DNA from: an uncultured Alphaproteobacteria bacterium
Lineage (GTDB): Bacteria > Pseudomonadota > Alphaproteobacteria > Rs-D84
NCBI GenBank assembly: GCA_905234185.1
Contig: CAJOGC010000007.1
Span: 1 to 45,250, forward strand
Length of the DNA stretch: 45,250 bases
Direction: 5' to 3'
Part shown: positions 25,326 to 34,049 of the stretch, one piece after another
Position numbering within the stretch: position 1 is the first letter of the stretch
Layout of the letters: every line of letters begins with the position of its first letter
Made by a program: the position numbers and the translations under genes
Notes under the pieces: generated by a model
What the model was told of the DNA's origin: nothing
Database searches by the model: none
What the model saw: only the letters and a program-made list of their open reading frames with translations

Positions 25326-26741
25326 ATGAATATTCAATTTTCAGATTTAATCGAAAACGCCCCCCGTTCCCCCGGTGTGTATAAAATGTATGACACGGAT
25401 GGGAACCTGCTTTACGTGGGCAAGGCGAAAAACATTAACGCGCGTCTGAAACAGTACACGGACATATCTAAACTGGAATTGCATAAGCAGGTTATGCGCA
25501 CCATGGTCGCACGGGTTGATTGGGAAATAGTTCCAACGGAATCGGATGCGCTTATTCGGGAACAAGAACTGATAAAAACTCAACGACCAAAATACAATAT
25601 CATGCTGACCGACGGGAAAATGTATCCGATGATTGCGTTGACCAATTCGAAATATCCGCGATTGATGAAATTCCGTGGTAAAATTACACAACGACGCGAT
25701 GTATATGGACCATATCCATCCGTATCTGCACTAAACGAATCAATAAAAACGATTCAAAAGGTTTGCGAACTGCGCACATGTACCGATTCTTTTATGAATA
25801 ATCGCGCGCGTCCATGTTTGCTGTATCAAATTGGCCGTTGCAGTGCACCGTGCGCCATCGAACAAACTGATTATGCCGAACGCGTGTCATTGGCACGACG
25901 AATATTAACCGGCGACAGTGAACCAATTATTCGCAATTTGCAAAACGAAATGCAAAAATATTCCATAAACATGGACTTTGAAAACGCGGCAAAATGTCGC
26001 GATAAAATTGCCGCATTAACACACACATCAAATCGTGGTATACGCCGTAATCATGCACATAGCGCGATTTTAGATTGGAATAAAAATGTAACTGCACTGG
26101 AAAAATGGTTGGGCATTAAAATCGAACTGGCGGGCGTATTTGATAATTCGCATTTGTTCGGAACAAATCCCGTTGGTGCAATGATAACATTTGGTCACGA
26201 TGGCTTTGTAAAATCGGGATATCGCCACTTTAAATTAAATGATAAAAAGCGTGCCGGCAACGATATCGCCATGATGGATGAATTTGTTTCACGTGCCGTC
26301 GCGCGTGGCCCAAAACTGGATTTAATAATTGTTGATGGTGGCCCCGCCCAGTGGAACATCGCACACGGTGTTGCACCAAATATTCCAATTCTGGGGGTGA
26401 CCAAGGGTGTTGTGCGCGACGGCGACGAACACTTTATTATGCCCGACGGTTCGGTATATCGCGCTATGCCAAAGGACAGTCCCCTGTTCTTAATGTTGCG
26501 CACCGTTCGTGACGAAGCACACAGGTTTGTAATCACATATCACCGCACAACACGTGCGAAAAAAATGACCGCATCTGTTCTGGACGAAATTGACGGAATC
26601 GGACCAAAACGAAAACATTTATTACTGACGCATTTTGGATCGGTTCGCGCGATAATGGATGCCGACATAAATGCATTAAAACGTGTTCCAGAGTTGGGTG
26701 ATGCCGCCGCAAAAAAAATACATGACTATTTCCATCAATAA
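25326..26741 (+). CDS. uvrC: Excinuclease ABC subunit C, compact form
   Basis: UvrC makes both incisions in nucleotide-excision repair. All parts are present in order: GIY-YIG nuclease (GVYKMYD at 17-23, YVGKAKNINARL to 41), a four-Cys cluster (CELRTC, then RPCLLYQIGRCSAPC), a UVR helix pair (YSINMDFENAAKCRDKIAAL), the RNase-H-like nuclease with its acidic residues (GVFDNSH about residue 273, NDIAMMDEF, LIIVDGGPAQW) and the His of RDEAHRFVI, and a C-terminal helix-hairpin-helix (DEIDGIGPKRKHLL). At 471 residues it is well short of the usual roughly 600. The missing length lies mainly between the UVR region and the second nuclease. No ribosome-binding site precedes the ATG. Confidence 0.92.
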   Translation: MNIQFSDLIENAPRSPGVYKMYDTDGNLLYVGKAKNINARLKQYTDISKLELHKQVMRTMVARVDWEIVPTESDALIREQELIKTQRPKYNIMLTDGKMYPMIALTNSKYPRLMKFRGKITQRRDVYGPYPSVSALNESIKTIQKVCELRTCTDSFMNNRARPCLLYQIGRCSAPCAIEQTDYAERVSLARRILTGDSEPIIRNLQNEMQKYSINMDFENAAKCRDKIAALTHTSNRGIRRNHAHSAILDWNKNVTALEKWLGIKIELAGVFDNSHLFGTNPVGAMITFGHDGFVKSGYRHFKLNDKKRAGNDIAMMDEFVSRAVARGPKLDLIIVDGGPAQWNIAHGVAPNIPILGVTKGVVRDGDEHFIMPDGSVYRAMPKDSPLFLMLRTVRDEAHRFVITYHRTTRAKKMTASVLDEIDGIGPKRKHLLLTHFGSVRAIMDADINALKRVPELGDAAAKKIHDYFHQ

Positions 26742-26796
26742 ATGTTATAATGAAAATCGTTCGTATATAAATCTATAAATAAAGGAGAAAAAATAT

Positions 26797-27402
26797 ATGA
26801 AGTTCTTTGTTAATTTTCTGTCTGCATTCCGCATCGCCGCGTCGTTTGCAATTATACCAACATTGATGTTTCAGTGGTATTGGGTATCGCTGGTTCTGTT
26901 CGTATTGGGCGCATTGTCTGATTTCTTTGATGGATTTCTGGCGCGTAAATACAATGTATGCACAAAAATCGGCGGTGTGATGGATCACATTGGTGATAAG
27001 TTATTGGTCGTAAATACATTAATTATGTTAACGGTAATGATGCCGGTCTGGTTCATCGTTGTTCCGACAATTATTTTGATTGCACGCGAATTGTATGTCA
27101 GTGGCCTGCGCGAATTTCTGGGCACACAAAAAATAGAGATGCCGGTACCAAAGGCACGTTTCTCGCTGGGCAAAGTAAAAACTACATTCCAGATGATAAC
27201 CATAACGGCATTTTTGGGACTGTTCGCATTAAGCACAATGGTGACCCCGGAAACAATTTCTAAATCTTACCTGATTGCGATGAATGTATTGTCCCAGGTT
27301 GGTATATTTGGTTTATGGATTTCATTGCTGGCGTCCGTGTGGTCCGCAACACAATACACATTTACATTTGTGGAAAAGTTAAAGAAAATTAAAAAGAAAT
27401 AG
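26797..27402 (+). CDS. pgsA: CDP-diacylglycerol-glycerol-3-phosphate 3-phosphatidyltransferase
   Basis: PgsA commits CDP-diacylglycerol to phosphatidylglycerol by joining it to glycerol-3-phosphate in the inner membrane. The 201-residue protein has several membrane helices and a complete CDP-alcohol phosphotransferase motif at residues 45-67: Asp45-Gly46, Ala49-Arg50, Gly59, Asp63 and Asp67 (DGFLARKY, then GGVMDHIGDK). An AGGAG ribosome-binding site is 8 bases upstream, and a TATAAT (26746-26751) lies inside the 55-base gap after uvrC, so it probably has its own promoter as well as read-through from uvrC. Its TAG stop is the first unit of a TTAGTG-rich 3' module. Confidence 0.9.
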   Translation: MKFFVNFLSAFRIAASFAIIPTLMFQWYWVSLVLFVLGALSDFFDGFLARKYNVCTKIGGVMDHIGDKLLVVNTLIMLTVMMPVWFIVVPTIILIARELYVSGLREFLGTQKIEMPVPKARFSLGKVKTTFQMITITAFLGLFALSTMVTPETISKSYLIAMNVLSQVGIFGLWISLLASVWSATQYTFTFVEKLKKIKKK

Positions 27403-27468
27403 TGATTAGTGTTAGTGGTCAGTAAAACGCGCTATGTACAGTAAATCATGCATATAGCGCGTTTTTTA
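27403..27468 (+). terminator. TTAGTG 3' module and terminator after pgsA
   Basis: Directly after the stop comes TGATTAGTGTTAGTGGTCAG, then AAAA and a stem ACGCGCTAT (27427-27435) / ATAGCGCGT (27454-27462) with an 18-base loop and TTTTTT. dnaJ converges from the right and ends at 27486. Confidence 0.75.
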
Positions 27469-27485
27469 TCTTATTAATTATTAAG

Positions 27486-28616
27486 TTAAAACCAACCTTT
27501 CTTTGCCGATTTTGTTTCGGCAAATTCGGTTAAAATCTTTTTCTGTTTTTCGGTCAACTTGGTTGGAACCGTCATTGCAACATCAATATATAAATCGCCA
27601 TACGAATCGTTTCTGCGTCCCGTCGGCATACCGTGCCCGCGCACGCGCAGTTTTTCCCCAACCTGGGTTCCGGACGGCACTTTGACCGACAATTTTTTAT
27701 CATCGATTGTTTCAACCTCTATCTCGCCCCCCAGTGCAAGCGTTGTAAACGGCACATCAATTCGTGTAATCAAATCGGCACCATTTCGCACGAATCGTTT
27801 ATCGGGGCGCACACGCACATCCAGATAGAAGTCACCCGCCGGGGCCCCGTTTGCACCCGCTTCGCCCTGACCGGCCAGTCGCAGACGTGCGCCATCCTCT
27901 ATTCCCGCGGGGATTTTTACATCAATACTGCGTGATTTATGAACCGCGCCCGTTCCATCACATGTGGAACACTTCTTATCAATCTTGTGCCCCAATCCAT
28001 TACATTCCGGACACGGTGTTTCCATGGCAAAGAAACCCTGGCGTGTATGAACATAGCCCGACCCGCCACATCGCGGACATGTCGGTGCCGGCTTGCCATC
28101 TGCGGTGCCATACCCGTGACATTTATCACATGTGACCTTGCTTGAAAAATTAACAGTATGGGTTGTCCCGAAATAAGCATCTTTTAAATCAATTACAACT
28201 TCGTCCAGCAAATCGCGCCCGGCACGGTTTTGTGCCGCGCCCCGTGGCCCCGCCCCCATATCAAATCCGAATCCACGCATTGCTTCGCGCAAGATATCAT
28301 CCATACCGGCACCGCCACCCATATCAAAGTGGAACGCGCCACCACCAAACGGATTGCCACCAAAACCCGCCCCGGCGGACGCACCATTACCACCGGCAAA
28401 TGCCGCATCGCCGAATCGGTCATATGCCGCACGTTTTTGTGGGTCTTTCAGAATATCAAAGGCGTTATTAACTTCCTTGAACTTTTCTTCGGCAGATTTG
28501 TCACCCGGATTTTTATCAGGGTGGTATTTAAGCACCAATTTATGATACGCGCGCTTGATATCCGCATCCGACGCGTCGCGCGCCACGCCCAAAACTTCAT
28601 ATGGATTTTTATTCAT
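27486..28616 (-). CDS. dnaJ: Chaperone protein DnaJ
   Basis: DnaJ delivers unfolded proteins to DnaK and stimulates its ATPase. The 376-residue type I protein has a J-domain with HPD at 32-34, a Gly/Phe-rich linker ([14 protein letters not shown]), the four zinc-binding CxxCxGxG repeats ([32 protein letters not shown]), and two beta-sandwich substrate domains ([40 protein letters not shown]). All parts are intact. It stands alone on the minus strand and diverges from parE; dnaK and grpE are not in the window. The promoter resembles a heat-shock promoter. The ribosome-binding site is weak (ACGGAA). Confidence 0.96.
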   Translation of the reverse strand: MNKNPYEVLGVARDASDADIKRAYHKLVLKYHPDKNPGDKSAEEKFKEVNNAFDILKDPQKRAAYDRFGDAAFAGGNGASAGAGFGGNPFGGGAFHFDMGGGAGMDDILREAMRGFGFDMGAGPRGAAQNRAGRDLLDEVVIDLKDAYFGTTHTVNFSSKVTCDKCHGYGTADGKPAPTCPRCGGSGYVHTRQGFFAMETPCPECNGLGHKIDKKCSTCDGTGAVHKSRSIDVKIPAGIEDGARLRLAGQGEAGANGAPAGDFYLDVRVRPDKRFVRNGADLITRIDVPFTTLALGGEIEVETIDDKKLSVKVPSGTQVGEKLRVRGHGMPTGRRNDSYGDLYIDVAMTVPTKLTEKQKKILTEFAETKSAKKGWF

Positions 28617-28646
28617 TTTTAATTCCGTAAGTCTTACTTGGCCATA

Positions 28647-28674
28647 AATATAGGGCGCAAAAATCCAAAATCAA
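28647..28674 (-). promoter_or_regulatory. dnaJ promoter, possibly RpoH-dependent
   Basis: On the minus strand CTTGATT, then CCCTATATT after a spacer that puts TTGATT (28669-28674) 16 bases from TATATT (28647-28652). CTTG plus CYTATNT matches the style of alphaproteobacterial heat-shock (RpoH) promoters, though a housekeeping reading is also possible. Confidence 0.45.
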
Positions 28675-28719
28675 GCCCCCCACCCCGATAAAAAAGCCAC
28701 AAAATCGGCGCAAAACCCC

Positions 28720-28748
28720 TTGCACAAAATCAAATAATGTTCTAATAA
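28720..28748 (+). promoter_or_regulatory. parE promoter, probably giving a leaderless mRNA
   Basis: TTGCAC (28720-28725) and TAATAA (28743-28748) are 17 bases apart. The parE ATG is 10 bases after the -10 box, and no ribosome-binding site lies between. Confidence 0.5.
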
Positions 28749-28757
28749 TATATCGCT

Positions 28758-30737
28758 ATGGTTGAAAAGAATACACACACATATGATGCATCAGATATCC
28801 AGGTCCTTGAGGGGCTGGAGCCTGTTCGTCTGCGTCCCGGCATGTATATTGGCGGCACAGATGAAAAGGCGTGGCATCATTTGCCGGTCGAAATTTTGGA
28901 CAATTCTATTGACGAAGCGGTCGCCGGTTTTGCAAAAAAAATCTCGGTCGATTTGATTGACGCTAAAACAATCGAAATCACCGATGACGGCCGTGGCATT
29001 CCGGTTGATGAACACCCGAAATATCCGGGAAAATCGGCATTAGAAGTCATTCTGACCACCCTGCATTCGGGCGGTAAATTTAATAATAATGTATATAAAA
29101 CCAGTGGCGGTCTGCACGGTGTGGGTTCGGCGGTTGTGAACGCACTGTCGTCGGAAATGATTGTGACAATTTCCCGTGATGGCTATGAATGGCACCAGAC
29201 TTTTTCCCGCGGCAAAACAACCAGCCCGATTACACGTGGCGATGCGACCAAGACACACGGAACAAAAATCCGTTTTACACTGGACGACGAAATATTTGGC
29301 GCAAACGCGGTATTTAAACCGATCAAGATTTATCGTATGGCGCGGGCCAAGGCATTCCTGTCGCGTGGTGTGAAAATCGATTGGCGTTGCAATCCGACAC
29401 TCTTGACCGAAGATATGGGAATCCCCGCCACCACGACATTTTACTATGCGAACGGTGTTGCGGATTTCTTGGCGGAAAAGACCGATGCGGAACCAAAAAT
29501 TTTGCCCCGTATATTCAGTGGCACTGTTGATTTTCCTGATGATGCCGGACGTGTCGAATGGGCATTGACGATACTTACCGACGAAAACGGTGCGGCATCG
29601 GACGACGGATTCTTTGCGTCATATTGCAACACGATTGCGACAATCGACGGTGGAACCCACGAATCCGGGTTCAAGGCTGCAATAACCAAGGGGATAAAAG
29701 CCTATGGTGAAAAAGTTAATAACAAGGCCGCGGCAAATATTATCGGCGAAGATGTTTTTGATTCCGTTGCGGCGATTGTGTCGGTGTTTTATAAAACGCC
29801 CCAGTTCCTTGGACAAACAAAAGAGAAATTATCGAATCCGGAAATCGCGCGCTATACCGAAAACGCGTTACGCGATCCGTGGGAAATGTTTTTGGCGTCC
29901 GACCCGAAAACCGCAAATGCCATTCTGGATTTTGTAATTAATTTGGCGAATGCCCGTATAAAAACAAAACAAGTAAAGGAAATCGCCCGCAAAACACCAA
30001 CCAAGCGCGCGCGTATGCCGGCGAAATTAGCAGATTGTTCCAAGCACGGGGTCGAAGGAACCGAATTGTTTATTGTCGAAGGCGAATCGGCAGGCGGCAC
30101 CGCGAAACAGGCACGCGACCGCGCAACCCAGGCGATTATGCCACTGCGGGGCAAGGTGTTAAATGTTATGTCTAATTCCGACGAACGTTTTAATGCGAAC
30201 AAGGAATTAAACGAACTTATCGACATTATTGGTGCCGGCACTGCGCGGGATTGGGACGATGCAAAATTGCGCTATGAAAAAATTATTGTTATGACCGATG
30301 CCGATGTTGACGGTTCGCACATTGCGTCACTTCTGATGGCGTTCTTCTATCAGTATATGCCGCAATTGATTTATGGCGGACATTTGTATTTATCATGTCC
30401 ACCGCTTTATAAATTAACATGTGGTACCGAATCGATTTATGTTGATACGGACGAAGAATTGGAAGAATTAAAGAACGGTAAATATAAGAATAAGAAAGTA
30501 GAAATATCTCGATTCAAAGGGCTTGGCGAAATGATGCCGAATCAGTTGAAAGAGACAACAATGTCACCAAAGACCCGTCGTCTGATTCGTGTTGATTTAC
30601 CACCTAAAACCGATGATGGAATCGAAGATACGGAAAAAACCCGCACAATCGTTTCTGAATTGATGGGCAAAAAGCCAGAGTTTCGTTTTAAATTCATAAC
30701 AGAACACGCCCAGTTTGTGAAAGATTTGTTTGTTTAA
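28758..30737 (+). CDS. parE: DNA topoisomerase IV subunit B
   Basis: ParE is the ATPase subunit of topoisomerase IV, which unlinks daughter chromosomes. The 659-residue protein has the GHKL ATP site (EILDNSIDEAVAG, DDGRGIPV, GGLHGVGSAVVNALS), a transducer domain, and a TOPRIM domain with VEGESAGG and TDADVDGSH. It ends with the RFKGLGEMMPNQL region. ParE is preferred over GyrB because of ELFIVEGESAGGTAKQARDR followed by QAIMPLRGKVLNV, the short length without a GyrB insert, and the absence of GyrB-type DPAESELYLVEGDSAGG. parC is not in the window. The mRNA appears leaderless. The gene is followed by a hairpin terminator and faces the convergent gene at 30800. Confidence 0.9.
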   Translation: MVEKNTHTYDASDIQVLEGLEPVRLRPGMYIGGTDEKAWHHLPVEILDNSIDEAVAGFAKKISVDLIDAKTIEITDDGRGIPVDEHPKYPGKSALEVILTTLHSGGKFNNNVYKTSGGLHGVGSAVVNALSSEMIVTISRDGYEWHQTFSRGKTTSPITRGDATKTHGTKIRFTLDDEIFGANAVFKPIKIYRMARAKAFLSRGVKIDWRCNPTLLTEDMGIPATTTFYYANGVADFLAEKTDAEPKILPRIFSGTVDFPDDAGRVEWALTILTDENGAASDDGFFASYCNTIATIDGGTHESGFKAAITKGIKAYGEKVNNKAAANIIGEDVFDSVAAIVSVFYKTPQFLGQTKEKLSNPEIARYTENALRDPWEMFLASDPKTANAILDFVINLANARIKTKQVKEIARKTPTKRARMPAKLADCSKHGVEGTELFIVEGESAGGTAKQARDRATQAIMPLRGKVLNVMSNSDERFNANKELNELIDIIGAGTARDWDDAKLRYEKIIVMTDADVDGSHIASLLMAFFYQYMPQLIYGGHLYLSCPPLYKLTCGTESIYVDTDEELEELKNGKYKNKKVEISRFKGLGEMMPNQLKETTMSPKTRRLIRVDLPPKTDDGIEDTEKTRTIVSELMGKKPEFRFKFITEHAQFVKDLFV

Positions 30738-30748
30738 GATGATGATAA

Positions 30749-30799
30749 AAAACCGCCCAAACGGGCGGTTTACTAAACACTATCCACCAACACTAACCA
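30749..30799. terminator. Bidirectional terminator and TTAGTG 3' module (parE / 30800 gene)
   Basis: Stem AAACCGCCC (30750-30758) / GGGCGGTTT (30763-30771). On the minus strand the hairpin is followed by TTTTTT and preceded by a TTAGTG-type run (30772-30799) that begins at the stop codon of the gene at 30800-32176. Confidence 0.8.
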
Positions 30800-32176
30800 C
30801 TATCTTATCCCCACCGTGAATTCGTCGCCCCAATCGGCAACTTTTTGACCACCGACCGTGCATTGAATATCTTCGAATCCATTTTTTATCTGGCCTTTTT
30901 TAACCAGATGACTGGTTATCAAACCACCGGCGGTTCCCAACACCACACCCGCAATCGAATCGGATGCCAGACGCGCACCATTAAAATTACCCTCGGCCGT
31001 TTTCCAAACATCTACTTTCAAAGTGCCCATAATATCGTCCAGACTCTTAGAAGCACCCGTAATGATTGTAGTTGACTGCGATACACGTGACTTTTGATTA
31101 GCAATTCGCTGTTCGCATGCTGCACGCAGTTCCTGTAGTTTCGCGACCCTTGTCTTATATCCTTGTTCTATTTTCTCAGAAGAAACACAATACAGTTCTA
31201 ATTCATCAAGGCTCTTAAGTACATCCGCACAATCCTTGTATAACACGCGCCAATCTGCGAACATGTCCAGCGAACAATTAAACGGCGGATTAACAACCAC
31301 ATTTACATCACCACCGGTATCACCATTGTTGCCACCGGTGCCGGCACCGTTATTGCCATCACCAGGTTGTTTTCCACCATTATCATTGGTCTCTGGAACA
31401 CATTTACCAGACTGAACCTTGTAACCTTTTTTACAAGAAATAAGTGTCCAACCAGACCATTGGCCATCATTACATGTTCTGCGACACCGGTCTGCGTTCT
31501 GCATCGTTGATGGACAACCTTTGGTTTCGGATTTACCATGTGCTACACCATCACAAGATTTCTTGTTTGGTGTCACATCACCATCTTTTATATCACAATG
31601 GCCTGTTTCTGAATTCCAGACATATTTGTCACCACAATTACATGTACCGCTCTGTGTCCAGTTAGCTGGTTCACCTCGTTTTTGTGCCAACAAACAGCTC
31701 TTGTGATCACCAGTAAAACAACAATAATCGTATGGTCCCATAGCGTGACAATCTGCACTATTAGTATTCATAAATTTAATCTTATATGTTTCACCGATCT
31801 TACTATCCGGACATTCGGTCCATTCGTGAGCGATCCATTTATCTTCAAACCCAACCGAACATTCCATAATTTTATGTTTAATAATATCAGATTTAAACAC
31901 ATAGTTGGAATCGTTCCCCAAGAAAACAAGGGATCCATTCATACACCCCTGTTCATTATCACACTCATAAACTTCCCCACCAATTAAATTGAATGATCTA
32001 GATTTTTTAAAACCACTAACCGCGAAATTGTGTGCTGCAACAGTAGAATATAAAAACTCATTATCGCCAGGGTTTTGAATTCCTTTAAACTCGATAAAAT
32101 TACTAGGACAATCGCCCACGGCAAACGCACCACTAACCGCAAACACACAACACAAAAACATAAGTATTTTTTTCAT
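30800..32176 (-). CDS. Secreted cysteine-rich protein of unknown function
   Basis: This is a 458-residue exported protein with a signal peptide (MKKILMFLCCVFAVSGAFA). The mature part has over twenty cysteines, mostly in the first 260 residues, in a spacing typical of disulfide-stabilised extracellular modules. One stretch (DGQWSGWTLISCKKGYKVQS) looks like a thrombospondin- or EGF-like fragment. A Gly/Asn/Asp-rich linker (about 265-290) separates this from a helical region (YKTRVAKLQELRAACEQRI) and a C-terminal small-residue segment (DSIAGVVLGTAGGLITSHLV) that could insert in a membrane. No family is recognised. It stands alone, downstream of dnaA on the same strand with a terminator between. 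A cell-surface role is inferred. Confidence 0.7.
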   Translation of the reverse strand: MKKILMFLCCVFAVSGAFAVGDCPSNFIEFKGIQNPGDNEFLYSTVAAHNFAVSGFKKSRSFNLIGGEVYECDNEQGCMNGSLVFLGNDSNYVFKSDIIKHKIMECSVGFEDKWIAHEWTECPDSKIGETYKIKFMNTNSADCHAMGPYDYCCFTGDHKSCLLAQKRGEPANWTQSGTCNCGDKYVWNSETGHCDIKDGDVTPNKKSCDGVAHGKSETKGCPSTMQNADRCRRTCNDGQWSGWTLISCKKGYKVQSGKCVPETNDNGGKQPGDGNNGAGTGGNNGDTGGDVNVVVNPPFNCSLDMFADWRVLYKDCADVLKSLDELELYCVSSEKIEQGYKTRVAKLQELRAACEQRIANQKSRVSQSTTIITGASKSLDDIMGTLKVDVWKTAEGNFNGARLASDSIAGVVLGTAGGLITSHLVKKGQIKNGFEDIQCTVGGQKVADWGDEFTVGIR

Positions 32177-32322
32177 AATTTCCCCCCATTTGGAACATAC
32201 TTTTGTTATATTTTATCATATTTTTTGCCCGGTTCCAAACGGAAACTTGAAATCGAATCCCCATCAGATCACATTTGTCATGTTTTTGAATCGTACACTT
32301 CACCCACGGGGCATACACAAAA

Positions 32323-32422
32323 AAATCCGGTGTTGCCACCGGATTTCAACAACCACCACACAAACAAGAAAGAATCTCTATCACACCAACCACTACCCAC
32401 TAACACTAACCACTAACAACTA
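32323..32422 (-). terminator. TTAGTG 3' module and terminator after dnaA
   Basis: From the dnaA stop leftward the minus strand reads repeated GTTAGTGGTTAGTGTTAGTG-type units to about 32380. About 35 bases later comes the stem AAATCCGGT / ACCGGATTT (32323-32346) followed by a T-run. Confidence 0.7.
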
Positions 32423-33694
32423 TTACTTATATTCCGCAATCATGTCGCTAATTTGCGCGTTTAAAACCAGGTCCGTTGCTGCCGTCTTTTCAATTTGTTT
32501 TAACGCATACATAACCGTTGCATGATCGCGACCACCAACATATTGCCCGATTTCAGATAACGACAATTTTGTAGCACCGTGCAGAACCGCCATCATTATC
32601 ATACGTGCCAGAACCAATGCACGATTACGTCCCGCAGAGCAGACCGCATCATATGATACACCCAACTTGTCACACATATCTTGAACCATTGCAATCGGAG
32701 TTTTCGATTTTTTCAATGTGTCCGCCAGCAACCGTTCCGCAACATCTATCGTGATTTCGGTGTTCATTAATTCGGCATACGCCTGTATTTTGTTCACCAC
32801 CCCAGAAATCATATTTCCATCGGCCACAATGCGCCCAGCCAACGCTGTTGCAACATTTGCCGGTGTCCCAGCGCGAATTAACATGACACGACGAACATTT
32901 TCATTTGGCGCAACCACATCCGCAACCAGACCCGATGCAAACAACGATTGTGCGCGACGATCAAACCCCGTCAAATTGTTTGGCGTAGTATTCGATGTCA
33001 GAACAATATTTTTACCAGCCGCGCGCAAATCGATTAACAACTGCATAAACTCGTCCATTGTTGCACGCTTGCCCGCCAAGGCATTTACATCATCCAGAAT
33101 AAATGTGTCACAATTACGGCAATAATCTTTGAATGCGAAAATATTATGATCACGCAAAGACCGTGTGAATTCGGAAACAAATGCCCCGCCAGTCATCATA
33201 ACAACACGCCCCGCGGACGCATCACGAATACACCGCGCCAGTAATGTTTTACCACAACCCGCCGGACCATAAATAAACAGCGGGCTGAAAGAAACAGAAC
33301 CCGCCGCCAACTTTTTGCATGCCGATAAAACAAATGCGTTTTCATCGGTCGACACGAATGCATTAAACGCACACGCATCTGCCATCGACGTCACCGGTGT
33401 ATATTGTTGAACATTGTTGTCATTCGCAACCGGTTCAGCCACCGCCACGCCACGAACGCCAACCTTTAACTGTAAACCATGTTCGTTCGCCACAGATTCC
33501 AAAATATTACGATGTACAGAATTAATAAAGTCAGCAGAAAATTGGTTTTGTGCGGTTAATACCAATACATTGTCAACAATTCTGAAATCAAGTGGTGCAA
33601 CCCAAGAAGAAAAAGCAGCCGAATCCATTTTTGCGGCGATGGCCCCCCGGATAGTTTCCAAGTTTGTCATTGTCTTTGTCGCAACTGCCTGCAT
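32423..33694 (-). CDS. dnaA: Chromosomal replication initiator DnaA, divergent
   Basis: DnaA binds the origin and opens it for replication. The 423-residue protein has a domain I (SSWVAPLDFRIVDNVLVLTA), a short linker, an AAA+ ATPase (about 110-330) with Walker A GPAGCGKT and Walker B CDTFILDDVN, and the domain IV DNA-binding signature LSLSEIGQYVGGRDHATVMY. Family members usually read GKTHL after Walker A; here it is GKTLLA, and the arginine-finger region (FDRRAQSLFASGLV) also departs from the norm. With domain IV present it is DnaA rather than Hda. The start at 33694 is chosen because GGAGAAA precedes it; a longer frame to 33784 has no ribosome-binding site. It is about 13 kb from dnaN. Confidence 0.88.
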   Translation of the reverse strand: MQAVATKTMTNLETIRGAIAAKMDSAAFSSWVAPLDFRIVDNVLVLTAQNQFSADFINSVHRNILESVANEHGLQLKVGVRGVAVAEPVANDNNVQQYTPVTSMADACAFNAFVSTDENAFVLSACKKLAAGSVSFSPLFIYGPAGCGKTLLARCIRDASAGRVVMMTGGAFVSEFTRSLRDHNIFAFKDYCRNCDTFILDDVNALAGKRATMDEFMQLLIDLRAAGKNIVLTSNTTPNNLTGFDRRAQSLFASGLVADVVAPNENVRRVMLIRAGTPANVATALAGRIVADGNMISGVVNKIQAYAELMNTEITIDVAERLLADTLKKSKTPIAMVQDMCDKLGVSYDAVCSAGRNRALVLARMIMMAVLHGATKLSLSEIGQYVGGRDHATVMYALKQIEKTAATDLVLNAQISDMIAEYK

Positions 33695-34049
33695 GTCGTT
33701 TCTCCTTTCCTTCCTTAAAAGAGTTTCCTGCCCCGTGCGTTTGAGTGTAAAAACCACCTGCACATAAACGCCAAATATTTCCAATTCTGAAAATATTTAG
33801 TGTTTATGTTCGCCCTACTGTTTTACCTCTCTCGCGTTCTTGGTTGGTTTTATGTTCTGTTTACATTCCGCCAACCTTTTTGTGATTGATGATGTATCAA
33901 TCGTTTGGATTACAGAAAACAATTTATAAAATAATTTTCCATTTGCAAATGAATCTTGATAAAAAAAATAACATTTATTTTTTGACAACGATTCGTTTTT
34001 TTGCCGGTTTTGCGCGCGTTGTATAGACACTGTATATACAAGAAAAGAA
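33695..34049 (-). promoter_or_regulatory. dnaA leader region with a long palindrome
   Basis: This 355-base AT-rich gap holds no convincing gene. Its main feature is a two-step palindrome at 33762-33809: ACATAAAC pairs with GTTTATGT and AAATATTT with AAATATTT around a 10-base centre, starting 68 bases upstream of the dnaA ATG. A GATTC (CcrM-type) site is at 33989-33993. I could not settle on a -10/-35 pair and see no cluster of DnaA boxes, so I do not call an origin here. Confidence 0.5.

Noticed and set aside
33695..34049. Replication origin next to dnaA
   Set aside because: AT-rich, but no cluster of DnaA-box-like sequences was seen. A single TGTGGATAA at 13054-13062 lies inside the ABC transporter gene.
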